Source: Lapidilactobacillus wuchangensis
Lineage (GTDB): Bacteria; Bacillota; Bacilli; Lactobacillales; Lactobacillaceae
Length of the DNA: 64,000 nucleotides
Assembly (NCBI RefSeq): GCF_003946645.1
Contig: NZ_RHOU01000011.1
Location: forward strand, 16,014-80,013
Reading direction: 5' to 3'
The position numbers were made by a program, and so were the translations under genes. Positions 7,918 through 18,939 of this stretch are shown one piece after another (the first letter of the stretch is position 1; every line of letters begins with the position of its first letter). Below the pieces are notes generated by a model that was not told where the DNA came from, made no database searches, and saw nothing but the letters and a program-made list of their open reading frames with translations.

Positions 7918-8757
7918 TCAGAATAAATCCAATTGCTCGCCACCAGGTCGTTGGTAATTTAGACCAAGCAATTGACTGAACTGCAACGCATTATCGGCGG
8001 CGTCTGCATTGGCATTATTGTTGAAGATCACGTAATTAGTGGTGACATTTGTGGCAACTGACCGTACTTCGGCCGCCAATTGTTCTAGCTCAACAGCTGA
8101 ATAACGATATAAAGTGCGCCCTTCTTTACTACCAGCGCCTTTTTTGGCCCAGTTCTCGGCATTACGACCGTGAAAACGCCAGAAACTGACTGGTGGTGTC
8201 GTTACAATCGGCAAGCGCGGCACGCTTTCTAGGCCAATATTGGGTTCGTCAATAATGCCCAAAGTTAACTGCAGTTGTTGGAGGCGCTGGCTGATTTGCT
8301 GTGTATATTGGGGCTCATACCAACTACGATGACGAAATTCGAGAAAAATCGGTAATTTGGGCAGGCTTTTTCGCGCTAGGGTTAAATAGTTAAGATGAGT
8401 CTCAGTTAAATCGAAAGCAGGGGGGAATTGCATGAGCACGCCCGCTAATTGATGAGTTGCCACAATTGGTACGATTGTTTGGCGAAAGTCCCGGAATAAA
8501 TCGCTGAAGGTTGTTGCCGGCTGCAATTCTTGCTGCCAAGTTAAGGCGCTGGGCACTTTAACAATGAATTTAAAATTGCTCGGCACTTGCTGCTGCCAAT
8601 TGGCAACGACGCTAGCTTCCTTAAGCGCGTAGAAAAAAGTATCTAATTCAACTACGGGAAAAATATGACTGTAATCAGTCAGACTCGGTGTTTTAATTGT
8701 CGGCAGTAAGTTTGGATGGCGACTCCAGGTAGTTAAACCAATTTGAATATTCAACAT
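7918..8757 (-). CDS. DUF72 family protein
   Basis: 279 aa, a TIM-barrel-like family of unknown biochemical function (YunF/YecE type). Recognisable segments: IGLTTWSRHPN at the N terminus, FPVVELDTFFYAL near 34-46, FKFIVKVPSALTW near 62-74, GVLMQFPPAFDL near 115, LPIFLEFRHRSWY near 143, and YVIFNNNANADAADNA near the C terminus. No signal peptide. Transcribed alone on the minus strand, convergent with the permease across element E2. Confidence 0.88.
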   Translation of the reverse strand: MLNIQIGLTTWSRHPNLLPTIKTPSLTDYSHIFPVVELDTFFYALKEASVVANWQQQVPSNFKFIVKVPSALTWQQELQPATTFSDLFRDFRQTIVPIVATHQLAGVLMQFPPAFDLTETHLNYLTLARKSLPKLPIFLEFRHRSWYEPQYTQQISQRLQQLQLTLGIIDEPNIGLESVPRLPIVTTPPVSFWRFHGRNAENWAKKGAGSKEGRTLYRYSAVELEQLAAEVRSVATNVTTNYVIFNNNANADAADNALQFSQLLGLNYQRPGGEQLDLF

Positions 8758-8857
8758 GTAGACACCTCAAGATAACATTGGAATAGGGCCATTATACCTT
8801 ATTTGCTGATCAGTAGACCACCACAGGGGACACAGCTTTCGGCAGGTTGCACAATTG

Positions 8858-8871
8858 CGAAAACGCTTTTT
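8858..8871. promoter_or_regulatory. Candidate cre (CcpA) site
   Basis: CGAAAACGCTTTTT matches 11 of 14 positions of the form TGAAAACGCTTTCA, just upstream of the promoter of a sugar ABC ATPase. Carbon catabolite repression of such a gene would be expected, but the match is imperfect. Confidence 0.35.
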
Positions 8872-8885
8872 TGTGCGGGTTGGGC

Positions 8886-8914
8886 TGGTTGTAGTAATCG
8901 TTTTCTTTTATGAT
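8886..8914 (+). promoter_or_regulatory. Promoter of the ABC ATPase gene
   Basis: TGGTTG (8886-8891), 17-nt spacer, TATGAT (8909-8914). The -35 is weak, the -10 good. Confidence 0.45.
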
Positions 8915-8949
8915 GTATTTGTACTCCAAAAGGAAAGGTGTTTTTCGAA

Positions 8950-10101
8950 ATGGTTAAAGTAGACCTAGATCACATTTACAAACAATATGCAAATGCAGAA
9001 GAAAATGACTTCGCAGTATCAGATTTTGACTTACACATTGATGACCATGAATTTATCGTATTTGTCGGCCCTTCAGGCTGTGGTAAATCAACCACATTAC
9101 GGATGATTGCCGGTTTGGAAGATATTACTAAAGGCGATTTAAAGATCGGCGGCAAGATCATGAACGATGTTGCTCCTAAAGACCGTGACATCGCCATGGT
9201 ATTCCAGAACTACGCTTTGTATCCACATATGACTGTTTTTGATAACATGGCTTTCGGTTTGAAATTACGTAAATACGAAAAAGATGATATCAAGAAGCGT
9301 GTTGAAGAAGCTGCTAAAATCTTAGGCTTGGAAGATTACTTGGATCGTAAACCAGCTGCTTTATCTGGTGGTCAACGTCAGCGTGTTGCCTTAGGCCGTG
9401 CGATTGTCCGTGATGCTCCTATCTTCTTAATGGATGAACCTTTATCTAACTTGGATGCCAAGTTACGTGTAACGATGCGTTCTGAAATTGCTAAATTACA
9501 CCAACGTTTGAACACAACTACTATCTATGTAACCCATGACCAGACAGAAGCCATGACTATGGCCGACCGGATCGTTGTTATGTCAATGGGCCAAGTTCAA
9601 CAAATTGGTACTCCTCAAGAAGTTTACGATACACCTAAGAATAAATTCGTTGCCGGATTTATTGGTTCACCTGCAATGAACTTCTTTGAAGTTCATTACG
9701 AAAATGGTGTCTTAACTGATGCTAACAAGGACATCAACATTGTTGTCCCTGAAGGCCGAGCTAAGATTCTTAACGAAGACGGTTATGATGGCAAGGACTT
9801 AACTTTAGGCGTTCGTCCTGAAGATATCCATACTGAACAAGCCTTCATCGAAACATTCCCTAAGGCAGCTGCTAAGGGCAAGATCGTCGTTTCTGAATTG
9901 CTTGGTGCCGAATCATTACTCTACTTGACAACTGGTTCTAGTGAATATGTTGCTAAGGTTGATGCGCGTGACTTCCATCATCCTGGTGAAGAAGTTCAAT
10001 TAGCCTTTGACTTGAACAAGGCTCACTTCTTCGACAAAGACACAACAGATTCAATCGTTGAAAAAGCTAAGGCTGAAAATCGTGCCGACGCTAACGCATA
10101 A
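8950..10101 (+). CDS. Sugar ABC transporter ATP-binding protein, UgpC/MsmK type
   Basis: 383-aa ATPase that powers carbohydrate ABC importers; in Gram-positives one such MsmK-like subunit often serves several permeases. Walker [10 protein letters not shown] (40-48), signature LSGGQ (138-142), Walker B IFLMDEP (158-164), and a C-terminal regulatory OB/TOBE region with GVRPEDIH. I chose ATG 8950 ([10 protein letters not shown], as in the family) with GGAAAGG about 11 nt upstream; an in-frame GTG at 8938 is too close to it. No cognate permease or binding protein is adjacent, which fits the shared-ATPase role. Possible cre site and promoter upstream, strong terminator downstream. Confidence 0.92.
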   Translation: MVKVDLDHIYKQYANAEENDFAVSDFDLHIDDHEFIVFVGPSGCGKSTTLRMIAGLEDITKGDLKIGGKIMNDVAPKDRDIAMVFQNYALYPHMTVFDNMAFGLKLRKYEKDDIKKRVEEAAKILGLEDYLDRKPAALSGGQRQRVALGRAIVRDAPIFLMDEPLSNLDAKLRVTMRSEIAKLHQRLNTTTIYVTHDQTEAMTMADRIVVMSMGQVQQIGTPQEVYDTPKNKFVAGFIGSPAMNFFEVHYENGVLTDANKDINIVVPEGRAKILNEDGYDGKDLTLGVRPEDIHTEQAFIETFPKAAAKGKIVVSELLGAESLLYLTTGSSEYVAKVDARDFHHPGEEVQLAFDLNKAHFFDKDTTDSIVEKAKAENRADANA

Positions 10102-10126
10102 GCTTACTACTTCTCCTAAAGAAGGA

Positions 10127-10157
10127 AAATAAGGCTCATCTGAGCCTTATTTTTTTG
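10127..10157 (+). terminator. Rho-independent terminator after the ABC ATPase
   Basis: AATAAGGCTCA/TGAGCCTTATT with a 2-nt loop followed by TTTTTT. Confidence 0.9.
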
Positions 10158-10189
10158 TATCAAAAATATTGAGATTACTGACGATTTAA

Positions 10190-10785
10190 AGAGTGTGGAA
10201 CGTCGTGACAAGAACGGGTTTGGGGCAGAATGGTGGACAACTCCGTTGCGGCCGGCGGGATGCGGAACGGTGTGGGCATTGATTGAAGCTTATTGCTATG
10301 CAACAATCTTCAATACAAGCCTTATCGTAAGTGCTAAAGCACCAACGATAATTTCACGCCTGGCACCCCGACGGCCTCCACTGCGTTTTGAGCTAGTCTA
10401 GTTCACTATAGATTTGGTTGATATCAAGGCAGCACAGGTAAAGCTAGCTGCTAATGACCCAGCAACCGTCTGATGAAACTAACAAAATTGGTCACCACTA
10501 TTTATAAAAACAAAGGCTGTAACTAATAAAGCCTGTTTAGTTATGCAACAATTTGAATTTGGTTGATTAGTCCTCACTATAATTGTGTTAAGTACAAACA
10601 AAGTTGAAGTGCTCCATACCAACTCCAGACGGAATGGAGGGCGTGGTTGTCAGCCGCCAAATTATTGTTAGTGCTTTAGTACCTACAATAAGACCTGTAT
10701 CTGAGACAATTTGTTTTTCAATTGGCTCAGATCAGCGTCGGCCGCGTTCCACAACCAGCAAGCCCGCAATGGAGTCGGCTCAATT
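10190..10785. repeat. Composite intergenic element E3 (beta arm, deleted T hairpin, inverted alpha arm)
   Basis: Beta core at 10237-10393: hairpin A ATTGAAG/CTTCAAT, hairpin B TTATCGT/ACGATAA, outer stem CGGGATGC versus GGCACCCCG. Inverted alpha arm at 10621-10785: TGGTTGT/ACAACCA, hairpin A ATCTGAG/CTCAGAT, hairpin B TTATTGT/ACAATAA. Around 10530-10550 only the first arm of the T hairpin survives. The upstream ATPase gene has its own terminator. Confidence 0.85.
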
Positions 10786-10863
10786 TTGTTTCACCACCTA
10801 CACAAGGTTTTCTGATTTCGGTAATAATCAATTTTGACCTGGTCTCACAACCCGTTTTCATTA

Positions 10864-10872
10864 TGCTATAAT
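10864..10872 (+). promoter_or_regulatory. Extended -10 promoter of metG
   Basis: TGCTATAAT is an extended -10 at 10864-10872, about 60 nt before the GTG start. The -35 (about 10844) is poor. Confidence 0.55.
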
Positions 10873-10911
10873 ATTCTCTGAATATGCTTTGCATGTTAAA
10901 TTTACGCTTAA

Positions 10912-12912
<2,001 letters not shown>

Positions 12913-12921
12913 GAGTTATTT

Positions 12922-13704
12922 TTGGTTAAAATTTTTGATTCTCATACGCATTTAAACGATACGCCTTTTGCTGGTCAAGAGGCGCTTTTCGTTGAACGAG
13001 CCGCCGCACTTGGTGTAGTTAAAATGGCCATTGTTGGTTCCAATCCAACTTTGAATGAAGGCGCCTTGAAATTGGCTCGTGACTTTCCCAATTTGTATGC
13101 CGTGATCGGTTGGCATCCTGAAGATGCGAAAAACTTTGATGCGGCCGCTGAAGCGACTTTACGGCAACAGTTGCGTGAGCCGAAAGTTGTCGCCGTTGGT
13201 GAAATCGGCTTGGATTATCATTGGGATAGTTCGCCGCGTGATGTCCAGCGACAAGTTTTCGCCAAGCAATTGCAAATTGCTAAGGCCTTCGATTTGCCGG
13301 TGTCGATTCATAGTCGTGATGCCTTAGAGGACACTTATGAAATCTTGCAGGCGGCGCAAATGCCAGCTGGTCGGATTATTTTGCACAGTTTTAATGCCAC
13401 ACCGGATTGGGCGCCGAAGTTCTTAGATCTGGGTGCTTATCTATCGTTTAGTGGTGTGATTACTTTCAAAAAAGCGGCCTATTTGCGGGAGACTGTTAAA
13501 CAAGCGCCTTTAGATAAGTTATTGGTGGAAACAGACGCGCCTTACTTAGCGCCAATGCCTTATCGCGGCCGGCAAAACGAACCGGGCTACACTTACTATA
13601 CGGTTCGCCAGATTGCCACAACATTAGGTTTGCCAGTTGCTACAATTGCTGCCCAAACTTATCGCAATACGCTGAAAGTCTTTGGCTTGGAGGCCGATAA
13701 ATGA
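12922..13704 (+). CDS. tatD: TatD family metal-dependent DNase
   Basis: 260-aa TIM-barrel amidohydrolase-fold nuclease (YabD/TatD). Metal ligands are visible: HxH at His8/His10 (DSHTHLND), Glu in VGEIGLDYHW near 93, His in SIHSRDA near 128, His in LHSFNA near 153, and Asp in VETDAPYLAP near 203. It starts with TTG; the AGGAG immediately follows the metG stop, so translation is coupled. It overlaps rnmV by 4 nt. The cellular role in Gram-positives is usually given as DNA repair/turnover. Confidence 0.93.
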   Translation: MVKIFDSHTHLNDTPFAGQEALFVERAAALGVVKMAIVGSNPTLNEGALKLARDFPNLYAVIGWHPEDAKNFDAAAEATLRQQLREPKVVAVGEIGLDYHWDSSPRDVQRQVFAKQLQIAKAFDLPVSIHSRDALEDTYEILQAAQMPAGRIILHSFNATPDWAPKFLDLGAYLSFSGVITFKKAAYLRETVKQAPLDKLLVETDAPYLAPMPYRGRQNEPGYTYYTVRQIATTLGLPVATIAAQTYRNTLKVFGLEADK

Positions 13705-14258
13705 TTAATGAAATTATTGTGGTCGAAGGTCGCGACGATACTCGGCGTTTACGGGAAGTTTTCGGTCCGGTCGATACGATTGAGACGCAAGGTTCAGCTG
13801 TTTCTGAAGAAACATTGGCTCGCATTGAAGCCGCCGCGGAAGAACGGCCAATTATTGTTTTGACTGATCCTGATTTTAACGGTCAGAAAATTCGCCAAAA
13901 AGTTTTGGAAGTGGTGCCAGATGCCAAACAAGTTTTCTTACCACGCAGCTTAGCTAAACCCCATGGTAAGGGTAGCTTAGGCGTTGAACACGCTTCAGCT
14001 AAAGCTTTACGAGATTGCTTGGCTAATGTTTTAACAACTGACCCTGATTTTGTTAGCGATTTGACTCAGCATGATTTGATTGCGGCGGGCTTAATTGCTG
14101 GCCCTGATGCCAAAGACCGGCGCGAACAATTAGGCGACTTGCTGCATATTGGCTACGCGAATGGCAAACAACTATTACCCAGATTGACCATGTTGCGAAT
14201 CAGTCGGGCTGATTTTGAAGCGGCGCTGAAACAAATTAAAATGCATGAAGCAGATTAG
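13701..14258 (+). CDS. rnmV: Ribonuclease M5
   Basis: 185-aa nuclease that performs final 5S rRNA maturation in Gram-positive bacteria. The N-terminal Toprim domain carries catalytic EGRDD (9-13) and DPD (56-58, LTDPDFNG). It then has the family segment KPHGKGSLGVEHA near 88. The C-terminal part binds the 5S precursor. ATG overlaps the tatD stop (ATGA). The conserved neighbour order tatD-rnmV-rsmA supports the call. Confidence 0.95.
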   Translation: MINEIIVVEGRDDTRRLREVFGPVDTIETQGSAVSEETLARIEAAAEERPIIVLTDPDFNGQKIRQKVLEVVPDAKQVFLPRSLAKPHGKGSLGVEHASAKALRDCLANVLTTDPDFVSDLTQHDLIAAGLIAGPDAKDRREQLGDLLHIGYANGKQLLPRLTMLRISRADFEAALKQIKMHEAD

Positions 14259-14290
14259 CTAGGCAATTGTTTGATTGTACCGTTGCTTGA

Positions 14291-14410
14291 AACGTGTTCG
14301 GGGTGCCAGACTGCTAGGCCTAACTTAATTATTTGCTCGATCTGGTTGGCACCAGCTCAATCAAATAATTGAAGTTATGCTACGCAGTCTACCCGGCACC
14401 CCTCACACTC
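14291..14410 (+). repeat. Palindrome P2 of the GTGTTCGG family
   Basis: About 120 nt. GGGGTGCC/GGCACCCC and ACTGC/GCAGT form the base, AATTATTTG/CAAATAATT the middle, and CTGGT/ACCAG the tip. It ends CCCCTCACACTC about 20 nt before the rsmA ATG. It lies inside the rnmV-rsmA gap with no room for a promoter after it, so it is part of the rsmA leader. Confidence 0.8.
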
Positions 14411-14429
14411 TATTTTTAGGAGGTATCTG

Positions 14430-15320
14430 ATGGCTAATGAACAGCCACAACGTTTAGATATTGCTGATCCGATTCGGACCCAAGCGATTCTGCACCAGTT
14501 TGGTTTTAAATTTAAAAAGAGTTTGGGTCAGAACTTTCTGACCAATCGGAAAGTTTTAGGTGCCATTGTGGCTGCTGCTGACTTAGAAGCCACGGACACT
14601 GTCATCGAAATTGGTCCCGGAATTGGCTCGTTAACTGAGCAATTAGCACGGCGGGTGAAACAAGTGATTGCGGTTGAAATCGATCAACGATTGTTACCGA
14701 TTTTGGCGGAAACCTTGGCGCCATATGACAATATTCAGGTGGTCAATCAGGATATTCTGAAAACCAGTTTAGCGGAATTATTGGCACCTTATCAGCCCTT
14801 GACCGGCAACATTAAAGTGGTGGCTAACTTGCCTTATTACATCACCACGCCGATTATGTTCCAATTGATCAACGGCGAAATTCAACCGGATCGATTAGTG
14901 TTAATGATTCAAAAAGAAGTGGCACAACGCATTATTGCGCATCCTGGACATAAAGATTATGGGGCGCTAAGCATTGGTGTTCAGACGAAAATGGCTGCCG
15001 AAATTGCGGAGATCGTTCCAAAAACAGCCTTTATTCCTCAGCCCAATGTGGATTCAGCGGTGCTAACCTTAACCCGCTATCAAACTTCGCCATATCAAAT
15101 TGCCGATCAGGCCATGTTTGATCAAGTGGTTCAGTCTTGCTTCCAACAACGGCGTAAGAATTTGTTGAATAACTTGTTACATCTTTGTGGTAAAAATCAT
15201 CGCGACGAATTGACGGCGATTTTAGCCGATATGGGCTTAGCACCTAATATTCGCGGCGAGCAATTGTCCATTGAGCAGTTCATCAGCTTAACAGAAGCTG
15301 TTAGTAAATTCATACATTAA
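14430..15320 (+). CDS. rsmA: 16S rRNA dimethyladenosine transferase
   Basis: 296-aa KsgA/RsmA that dimethylates two adjacent adenosines near the 3' end of 16S rRNA during 30S maturation, using SAM. Seen: SLGQNFLTN (31-39), SAM-binding EIGPGIGSL (60-68), acidic EID (83-85), and catalytic NLPYY (133-137). C-terminal helices follow. TAGGAGGT ribosome site 6 nt before ATG. It follows rnmV after a 171-nt gap holding palindrome P2. Confidence 0.96.
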   Translation: MANEQPQRLDIADPIRTQAILHQFGFKFKKSLGQNFLTNRKVLGAIVAAADLEATDTVIEIGPGIGSLTEQLARRVKQVIAVEIDQRLLPILAETLAPYDNIQVVNQDILKTSLAELLAPYQPLTGNIKVVANLPYYITTPIMFQLINGEIQPDRLVLMIQKEVAQRIIAHPGHKDYGALSIGVQTKMAAEIAEIVPKTAFIPQPNVDSAVLTLTRYQTSPYQIADQAMFDQVVQSCFQQRRKNLLNNLLHLCGKNHRDELTAILADMGLAPNIRGEQLSIEQFISLTEAVSKFIH

Positions 15321-15393
15321 AGTCCAAAAACAGGGAACAATAAGGGAACACGTTGGCTTAATCCGAACGTTTTTTTGTTGTATCATAAAAACA

Positions 15394-15422
15394 TTGCATA
15401 ATTATAAATTTTGTGATAGAAT
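15394..15422 (+). promoter_or_regulatory. Strong promoter of veg
   Basis: TTGCAT (15394-15399), 17-nt spacer, TAGAAT (15417-15422). The transcription start would be about 15429, leaving a very short leader and ruling out the in-frame GTG at 15413. Confidence 0.75.
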
Positions 15423-15442
15423 GTCAACAAGGAGTGAGGCCA

Positions 15443-15685
15443 ATGCCAATGTCACTAGCAACAATCAAACACCAGCTGGACGATCATATTGGTCAACATT
15501 TGACTGTCGTCGCCCAAGTTGGACGTAAAAAGATTACAAGGCGTCACGGTACTTTGAAAGAAACTTATCCGGCTGTTTTCGTCGTTGATTTAAATCAAGA
15601 AGAAAACGCCTTTGAACGAGTTTCATATAGCTACACCGATTTATTAACCAAATCCATTGCAATTGAATTCGATGCTGCCAACTAA
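15443..15685 (+). CDS. veg: Veg family protein
   Basis: 80-aa small basic protein of the Veg family, between ksgA and purR as in Bacilli. In B. subtilis Veg stimulates biofilm formation by a route that counters a repressor; the molecular activity is unknown. The family core is visible: LATIKHQLDDHIGQ, then AQVGRKKITRRHGTLKETYP and FVVDL. Start chosen at ATG 15443, 8 nt after AAGGAG; the next in-frame ATG (15449) is possible. Strong consensus promoter directly upstream fits the heavy transcription known for veg. Confidence 0.92.
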   Translation: MPMSLATIKHQLDDHIGQHLTVVAQVGRKKITRRHGTLKETYPAVFVVDLNQEENAFERVSYSYTDLLTKSIAIEFDAAN

Positions 15686-15711
15686 GACGGCCGAATGCAT
15701 TACATTTTAAG

Positions 15712-15749
15712 AAAACCTGGCAGTTTTAATAACTGTCAGGTTTTTTATT
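15712..15749 (+). terminator. Terminator of veg
   Basis: AAACCTGGCAGTT/AACTGTCAGGTTT hairpin followed by TTTTTATTTT. Confidence 0.9.
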
Positions 15750-15872
15750 TTCCCGGTAAACTCGTTGCAACAGCACACTGGCCGGAGATTTGCAGTATTG
15801 CTTGGCAAAGGTTAGTCAATTCAAGCAGGAATTATTGCTATGTCGGCCAGACACAGATTACTTTTTAATAAT

Positions 15873-15884
15873 AAACGAACAATT
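15873..15884. promoter_or_regulatory. Candidate PurBox
   Basis: AAACGAACAATT contains the CGAAC core of PurR boxes, about 50 bp upstream of a TATAAT (15931-15936) and of purR itself. Autoregulation by PurR is common in the family. A second inverted box is not evident. Confidence 0.35.
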
Positions 15885-15967
15885 TTTGATAAATATTACT
15901 AATTGTCTAGAATTATCTAGTGAAAATCGGTATAATTGATGTAATAATTCGAGGAGTGAGTGGGTAT

Positions 15968-16795
15968 ATGAAAATAAGGCGTAGTGATCGATTAATTGAT
16001 ATGACCAGTTATTTACTGGATCATCCCCGAGAATTAATCTCGTTACCTTTTTTTGTGAAACGGTATGATTCAGCTAAATCATCAATCAGTGAAGACTTGG
16101 CAATTATTAAACGGACTTTTGCGGCCCGCGGGTTAGGCGTGATTCAAACCTTGCCTGGTGCAGCTGGTGGTGTGCAATATTTGCCTGGGGTCAACGAGGA
16201 GATCGCCGGCGATTTCTTAAAGTTGATGGCCTTAAAGTTAGCTGAAAAGGAACGGTTATTACCCGGCGGTTATTTATATTTATCCGATTTGCTGGGCAAC
16301 CCACTTTATTTAAAAATGATTGGTCGTCTGATTGCTGCCCAATATGTTGATCAGCAAGTTGACGCCGTTATGACCGTGGCAACTAAGGGAATTCCGATTG
16401 CTCAGAGTGTGGCGACTTGTTTGGGTGTGCCTTTCGTCATTGTTCGTCGCGATGCTAAAATCACTGAAGGTGCTACCGTCAGCGTTAACTATGTCTCAGC
16501 ATCCTCCTCACGAATCGAAAAAATGGAACTTTCAAAGCGTAGTTTAGCCGAAGGTGCCCACGTGGTAATCGTCGATGATTTTATGAAGGGCGGCGGCACC
16601 ATTCACGGGATGCACGATTTGTTGAAAGAATTTAGTGCTAGCCTAGTCGGCATTACTGTTTTTGCTGAAGCATCTTTTGATGGTCAGCGGGTTGAAAGTG
16701 ATTATACGTCATTGTTGAATGTCGTTGCTGTTGATACGCAAAACAGTGAGATCAAAGTTGAATTAGGTAACTACCTTGATAAATTAAGTGATTAA
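15968..16795 (+). CDS. purR: Pur operon repressor PurR
   Basis: 275-aa Gram-positive PurR: an N-terminal winged-helix DNA-binding domain (about 1-75, MKIRRSDRLIDMTSYLLDHP) joined to a phosphoribosyltransferase-like domain. The PRPP-binding loop VVIVDDFMKGGGT is at 199-211. In Bacillus it represses purine synthesis genes and is relieved by PRPP; the PRPP synthase gene lies 2 kb downstream. Start set at ATG 15968 behind GAGGAGTGAG; the longer frame from 15920 lacks a ribosome site and runs through the -10. Confidence 0.93.
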   Translation: MKIRRSDRLIDMTSYLLDHPRELISLPFFVKRYDSAKSSISEDLAIIKRTFAARGLGVIQTLPGAAGGVQYLPGVNEEIAGDFLKLMALKLAEKERLLPGGYLYLSDLLGNPLYLKMIGRLIAAQYVDQQVDAVMTVATKGIPIAQSVATCLGVPFVIVRRDAKITEGATVSVNYVSASSSRIEKMELSKRSLAEGAHVVIVDDFMKGGGTIHGMHDLLKEFSASLVGITVFAEASFDGQRVESDYTSLLNVVAVDTQNSEIKVELGNYLDKLSD

Positions 16796-16830
16796 AATTA
16801 GTTTAGATAGAGCTAGACTTTCCCAATTTG

Positions 16831-17380
16831 GGTGGTGGTTGCTGGGCGATTTTGAGGGCGTGGAACGCTGTGGCCGTCGATTTGAATCTGAACTGGTTTT
16901 GGACAAAGTAGCAGACAACTCCGTTGCGGCCGGCGGGTTGTGGAACGTTGCCGGCGTTGATTTGAGCTTATTGCTGCGCAACAATCTCAAATACAAGCCT
17001 TCTTCTAACCGCTAAAGCGGCAAGAAGAATTTGGCGACTGACAACCCGGCGGCCTCCACTACGTTTTGAGCTAATGTGGTCCACTTTAGATTTGATTGAT
17101 ATCAAGACAATACTAGTGAAACTAGTTGCCAATCGCTCAGCACCCACCTGATGAAACTAATAGAACTCAGCACCACTATTAGAAAAACAGATTGAAGTAA
17201 ACTAACAGGCCTGTTTGACAAGCTTTCTGGAATTAAACCAGAAAATTGTCAAGCAGGCCTATTTCGATACTACTATTTAGTTACAATAGCAATTTGAAAT
17301 TTGGTTTTCAAATGGTTCAAATCGATGTCGGCCGCGTTCCACAACCAGAAAGCCCGGAATGCAGTCAGAACCACTTCTGT
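16831..17380. repeat. Composite intergenic element E4 (beta arm, T hairpin, partial inverted arm)
   Basis: Full outer stem GGTGGTTGCTGGGCGATT (16834-16851) with AATCGCTCAGCACCCACC (17131-17148). Core at 16912-17070: GGGTTGT/ACAACCC, hairpin A ATTTGAG/CTCAAAT with TTGCTGCGCAA at its tip, hairpin B TTCTTCT/AGAAGAA with CGCTAAAGCG. T hairpin at 17206-17260. Only the GTTCCAC-side half of the inverted alpha arm remains (17300-17380). Its left part is nearly identical to the reverse complement of 24040-24440 in E6. Confidence 0.87.
17206..17260 (+). terminator. T hairpin of E4, likely terminator of purR
   Basis: AGGCCTGTTTGACA pairs with TGTCAAGCAGGCCT and carries the inner TTTCTGG/CCAGAAA stem. 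The T tract after it is weak (ATTTCG). purR has no other terminator. Confidence 0.6.
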
Positions 17381-17517
17381 TTCAAAACTTTAACTAAGTG
17401 TTAGTAGCTGAATCATCTCGACTCGGCCGTGAATTAATATTGAGAATTAAGGAGAGTTAAGTTATGATAAACTTGATATCCTTAAATTTAAATTGGTAGT
17501 GTGAAGGGAAGCTTATT

Positions 17518-18906
17518 ATGACAGGGCGTTATACTGTAATTCTAGCAGCTGGTCAGGGTACCAGAATGAAGTCGAAATTATATAAGGTACTCCATAAAGT
17601 TTGCGGCCGTTCAATGGTCGATCATGTGTTAACACAAGTAGAACTCACTGAACCTGAACAAGTAGTCACCGTCGTTGGCCATGGTGCTGAAGCTGTGGAA
17701 GATTTACTAGGTGATCGGAGCAAGTATGCTTTTCAAGAAGAGCAATTAGGAACTGGTCACGCCGTTTTACAAGCTGAGGCCCAACTTGGCGATAAGGAAG
17801 GCATGACGTTGATTGTTAACGGCGACACACCGCTGTTGACGGCTAAAACGTTTGAAAAATTATTTGCCTATCATCAAGCTAAAGGCGCTAAAGCGACTAT
17901 TTTAACAGCTCGGGCGGATGATCCTACCGGCTATGGTCGTATTATTCGCAATGATCTCGGTATTGTTGAAAAAATTGTTGAACAAAAAGATGCTAGTCGT
18001 GAAGAAGCCGCCGTGCATGAAATTAACACCGGTGTTTTCTGCTTTGATAATCAAGCGTTGTTTAAAGCGTTACATCAAGTTACCAATCATAATGCCCAAG
18101 GCGAATATTATTTAACTGATGTGATTCAGATTTTGAAAAACCAAGGCGAAATTGTGGCTGCCTATCAAACACCTGATTTTACTGAATCATTGGGTGTTAA
18201 CGACCGCGTTGCTTTATCAAATGCGACGCGCATTATGCAACAACGAATCAACGAAGCGCACATGCGTAATGGTGTGACCATGATTAATCCTGAAACGACT
18301 TATATTGATGTGGATGTTAAAATCGGCAATGATACAGTGATCGAAGGTCAGGTTAATTTAAAGGGCCAGACGACAATTGGTTCTGATTGTTACATCGGTT
18401 CAAATTCAGAAATTGTGGACAGTAAAATTAGCGACCACGTTCATGTCACTAGTTCAACGATTGAGGAAGCTGAAATGGCTAGTGGTTCTAATATTGGTCC
18501 TAACAGCCATTTGCGTCCCAAGGCTAAAATCGGCCATGACGTTCACATTGGCAATTTCTGCGAAGTTAAAAATGCGACTATTGGTGATCGGACCAAAGTG
18601 GGCCATTTAACTTATGTTGGTGATGCGACTTTAGGTACCGACATTAATGTTGGTTGTGGTGTGGTATTCGTCAACTATGATGGTGTTCATAAGTTCCATA
18701 CGAATGTTGGCAGTCATAGTTTCATTGGCAGTAATTCAAATATTGTGGCCCCAGTTGAAATGGCTGATCATAGCTTCGTTGCTGCTGGCTCAACGATTAC
18801 TGATGATGTGCCGAAGCATGCGATGGCTATTGCTCGAGCACGTCAAACAAATAAAAATGACTATTGGGACAAATTACCGCTTGCCCAAGACCCGGAATGG
18901 CATTAG
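17518..18906 (+). CDS. glmU: Bifunctional UDP-GlcNAc pyrophosphorylase / glucosamine-1-phosphate acetyltransferase
   Basis: 462 aa. Makes UDP-GlcNAc for peptidoglycan and teichoic acids. N-terminal uridylyltransferase with [12 protein letters not shown] (9-20) and VNGDTPLLT near 100. From about residue 250 a left-handed beta-helix of hexapeptide repeats follows ([27 protein letters not shown]), with the acetyl-CoA site near [15 protein letters not shown] behind GAAGGGAAG. It is followed at 33 nt by prs, so the two are probably co-transcribed. Confidence 0.96.
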   Translation: MTGRYTVILAAGQGTRMKSKLYKVLHKVCGRSMVDHVLTQVELTEPEQVVTVVGHGAEAVEDLLGDRSKYAFQEEQLGTGHAVLQAEAQLGDKEGMTLIVNGDTPLLTAKTFEKLFAYHQAKGAKATILTARADDPTGYGRIIRNDLGIVEKIVEQKDASREEAAVHEINTGVFCFDNQALFKALHQVTNHNAQGEYYLTDVIQILKNQGEIVAAYQTPDFTESLGVNDRVALSNATRIMQQRINEAHMRNGVTMINPETTYIDVDVKIGNDTVIEGQVNLKGQTTIGSDCYIGSNSEIVDSKISDHVHVTSSTIEEAEMASGSNIGPNSHLRPKAKIGHDVHIGNFCEVKNATIGDRTKVGHLTYVGDATLGTDINVGCGVVFVNYDGVHKFHTNVGSHSFIGSNSNIVAPVEMADHSFVAAGSTITDDVPKHAMAIARARQTNKNDYWDKLPLAQDPEWH

Positions 18907-18939
18907 AATTAAGGTAGTGCGTATTCTTAGGAGGAAACA

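Noticed and set aside
8938..8949. GTG at 8938 as start of the ABC ATPase
   Set aside because: It lies on top of the ribosome site; ATG 8950 gives the family N terminus and proper spacing.
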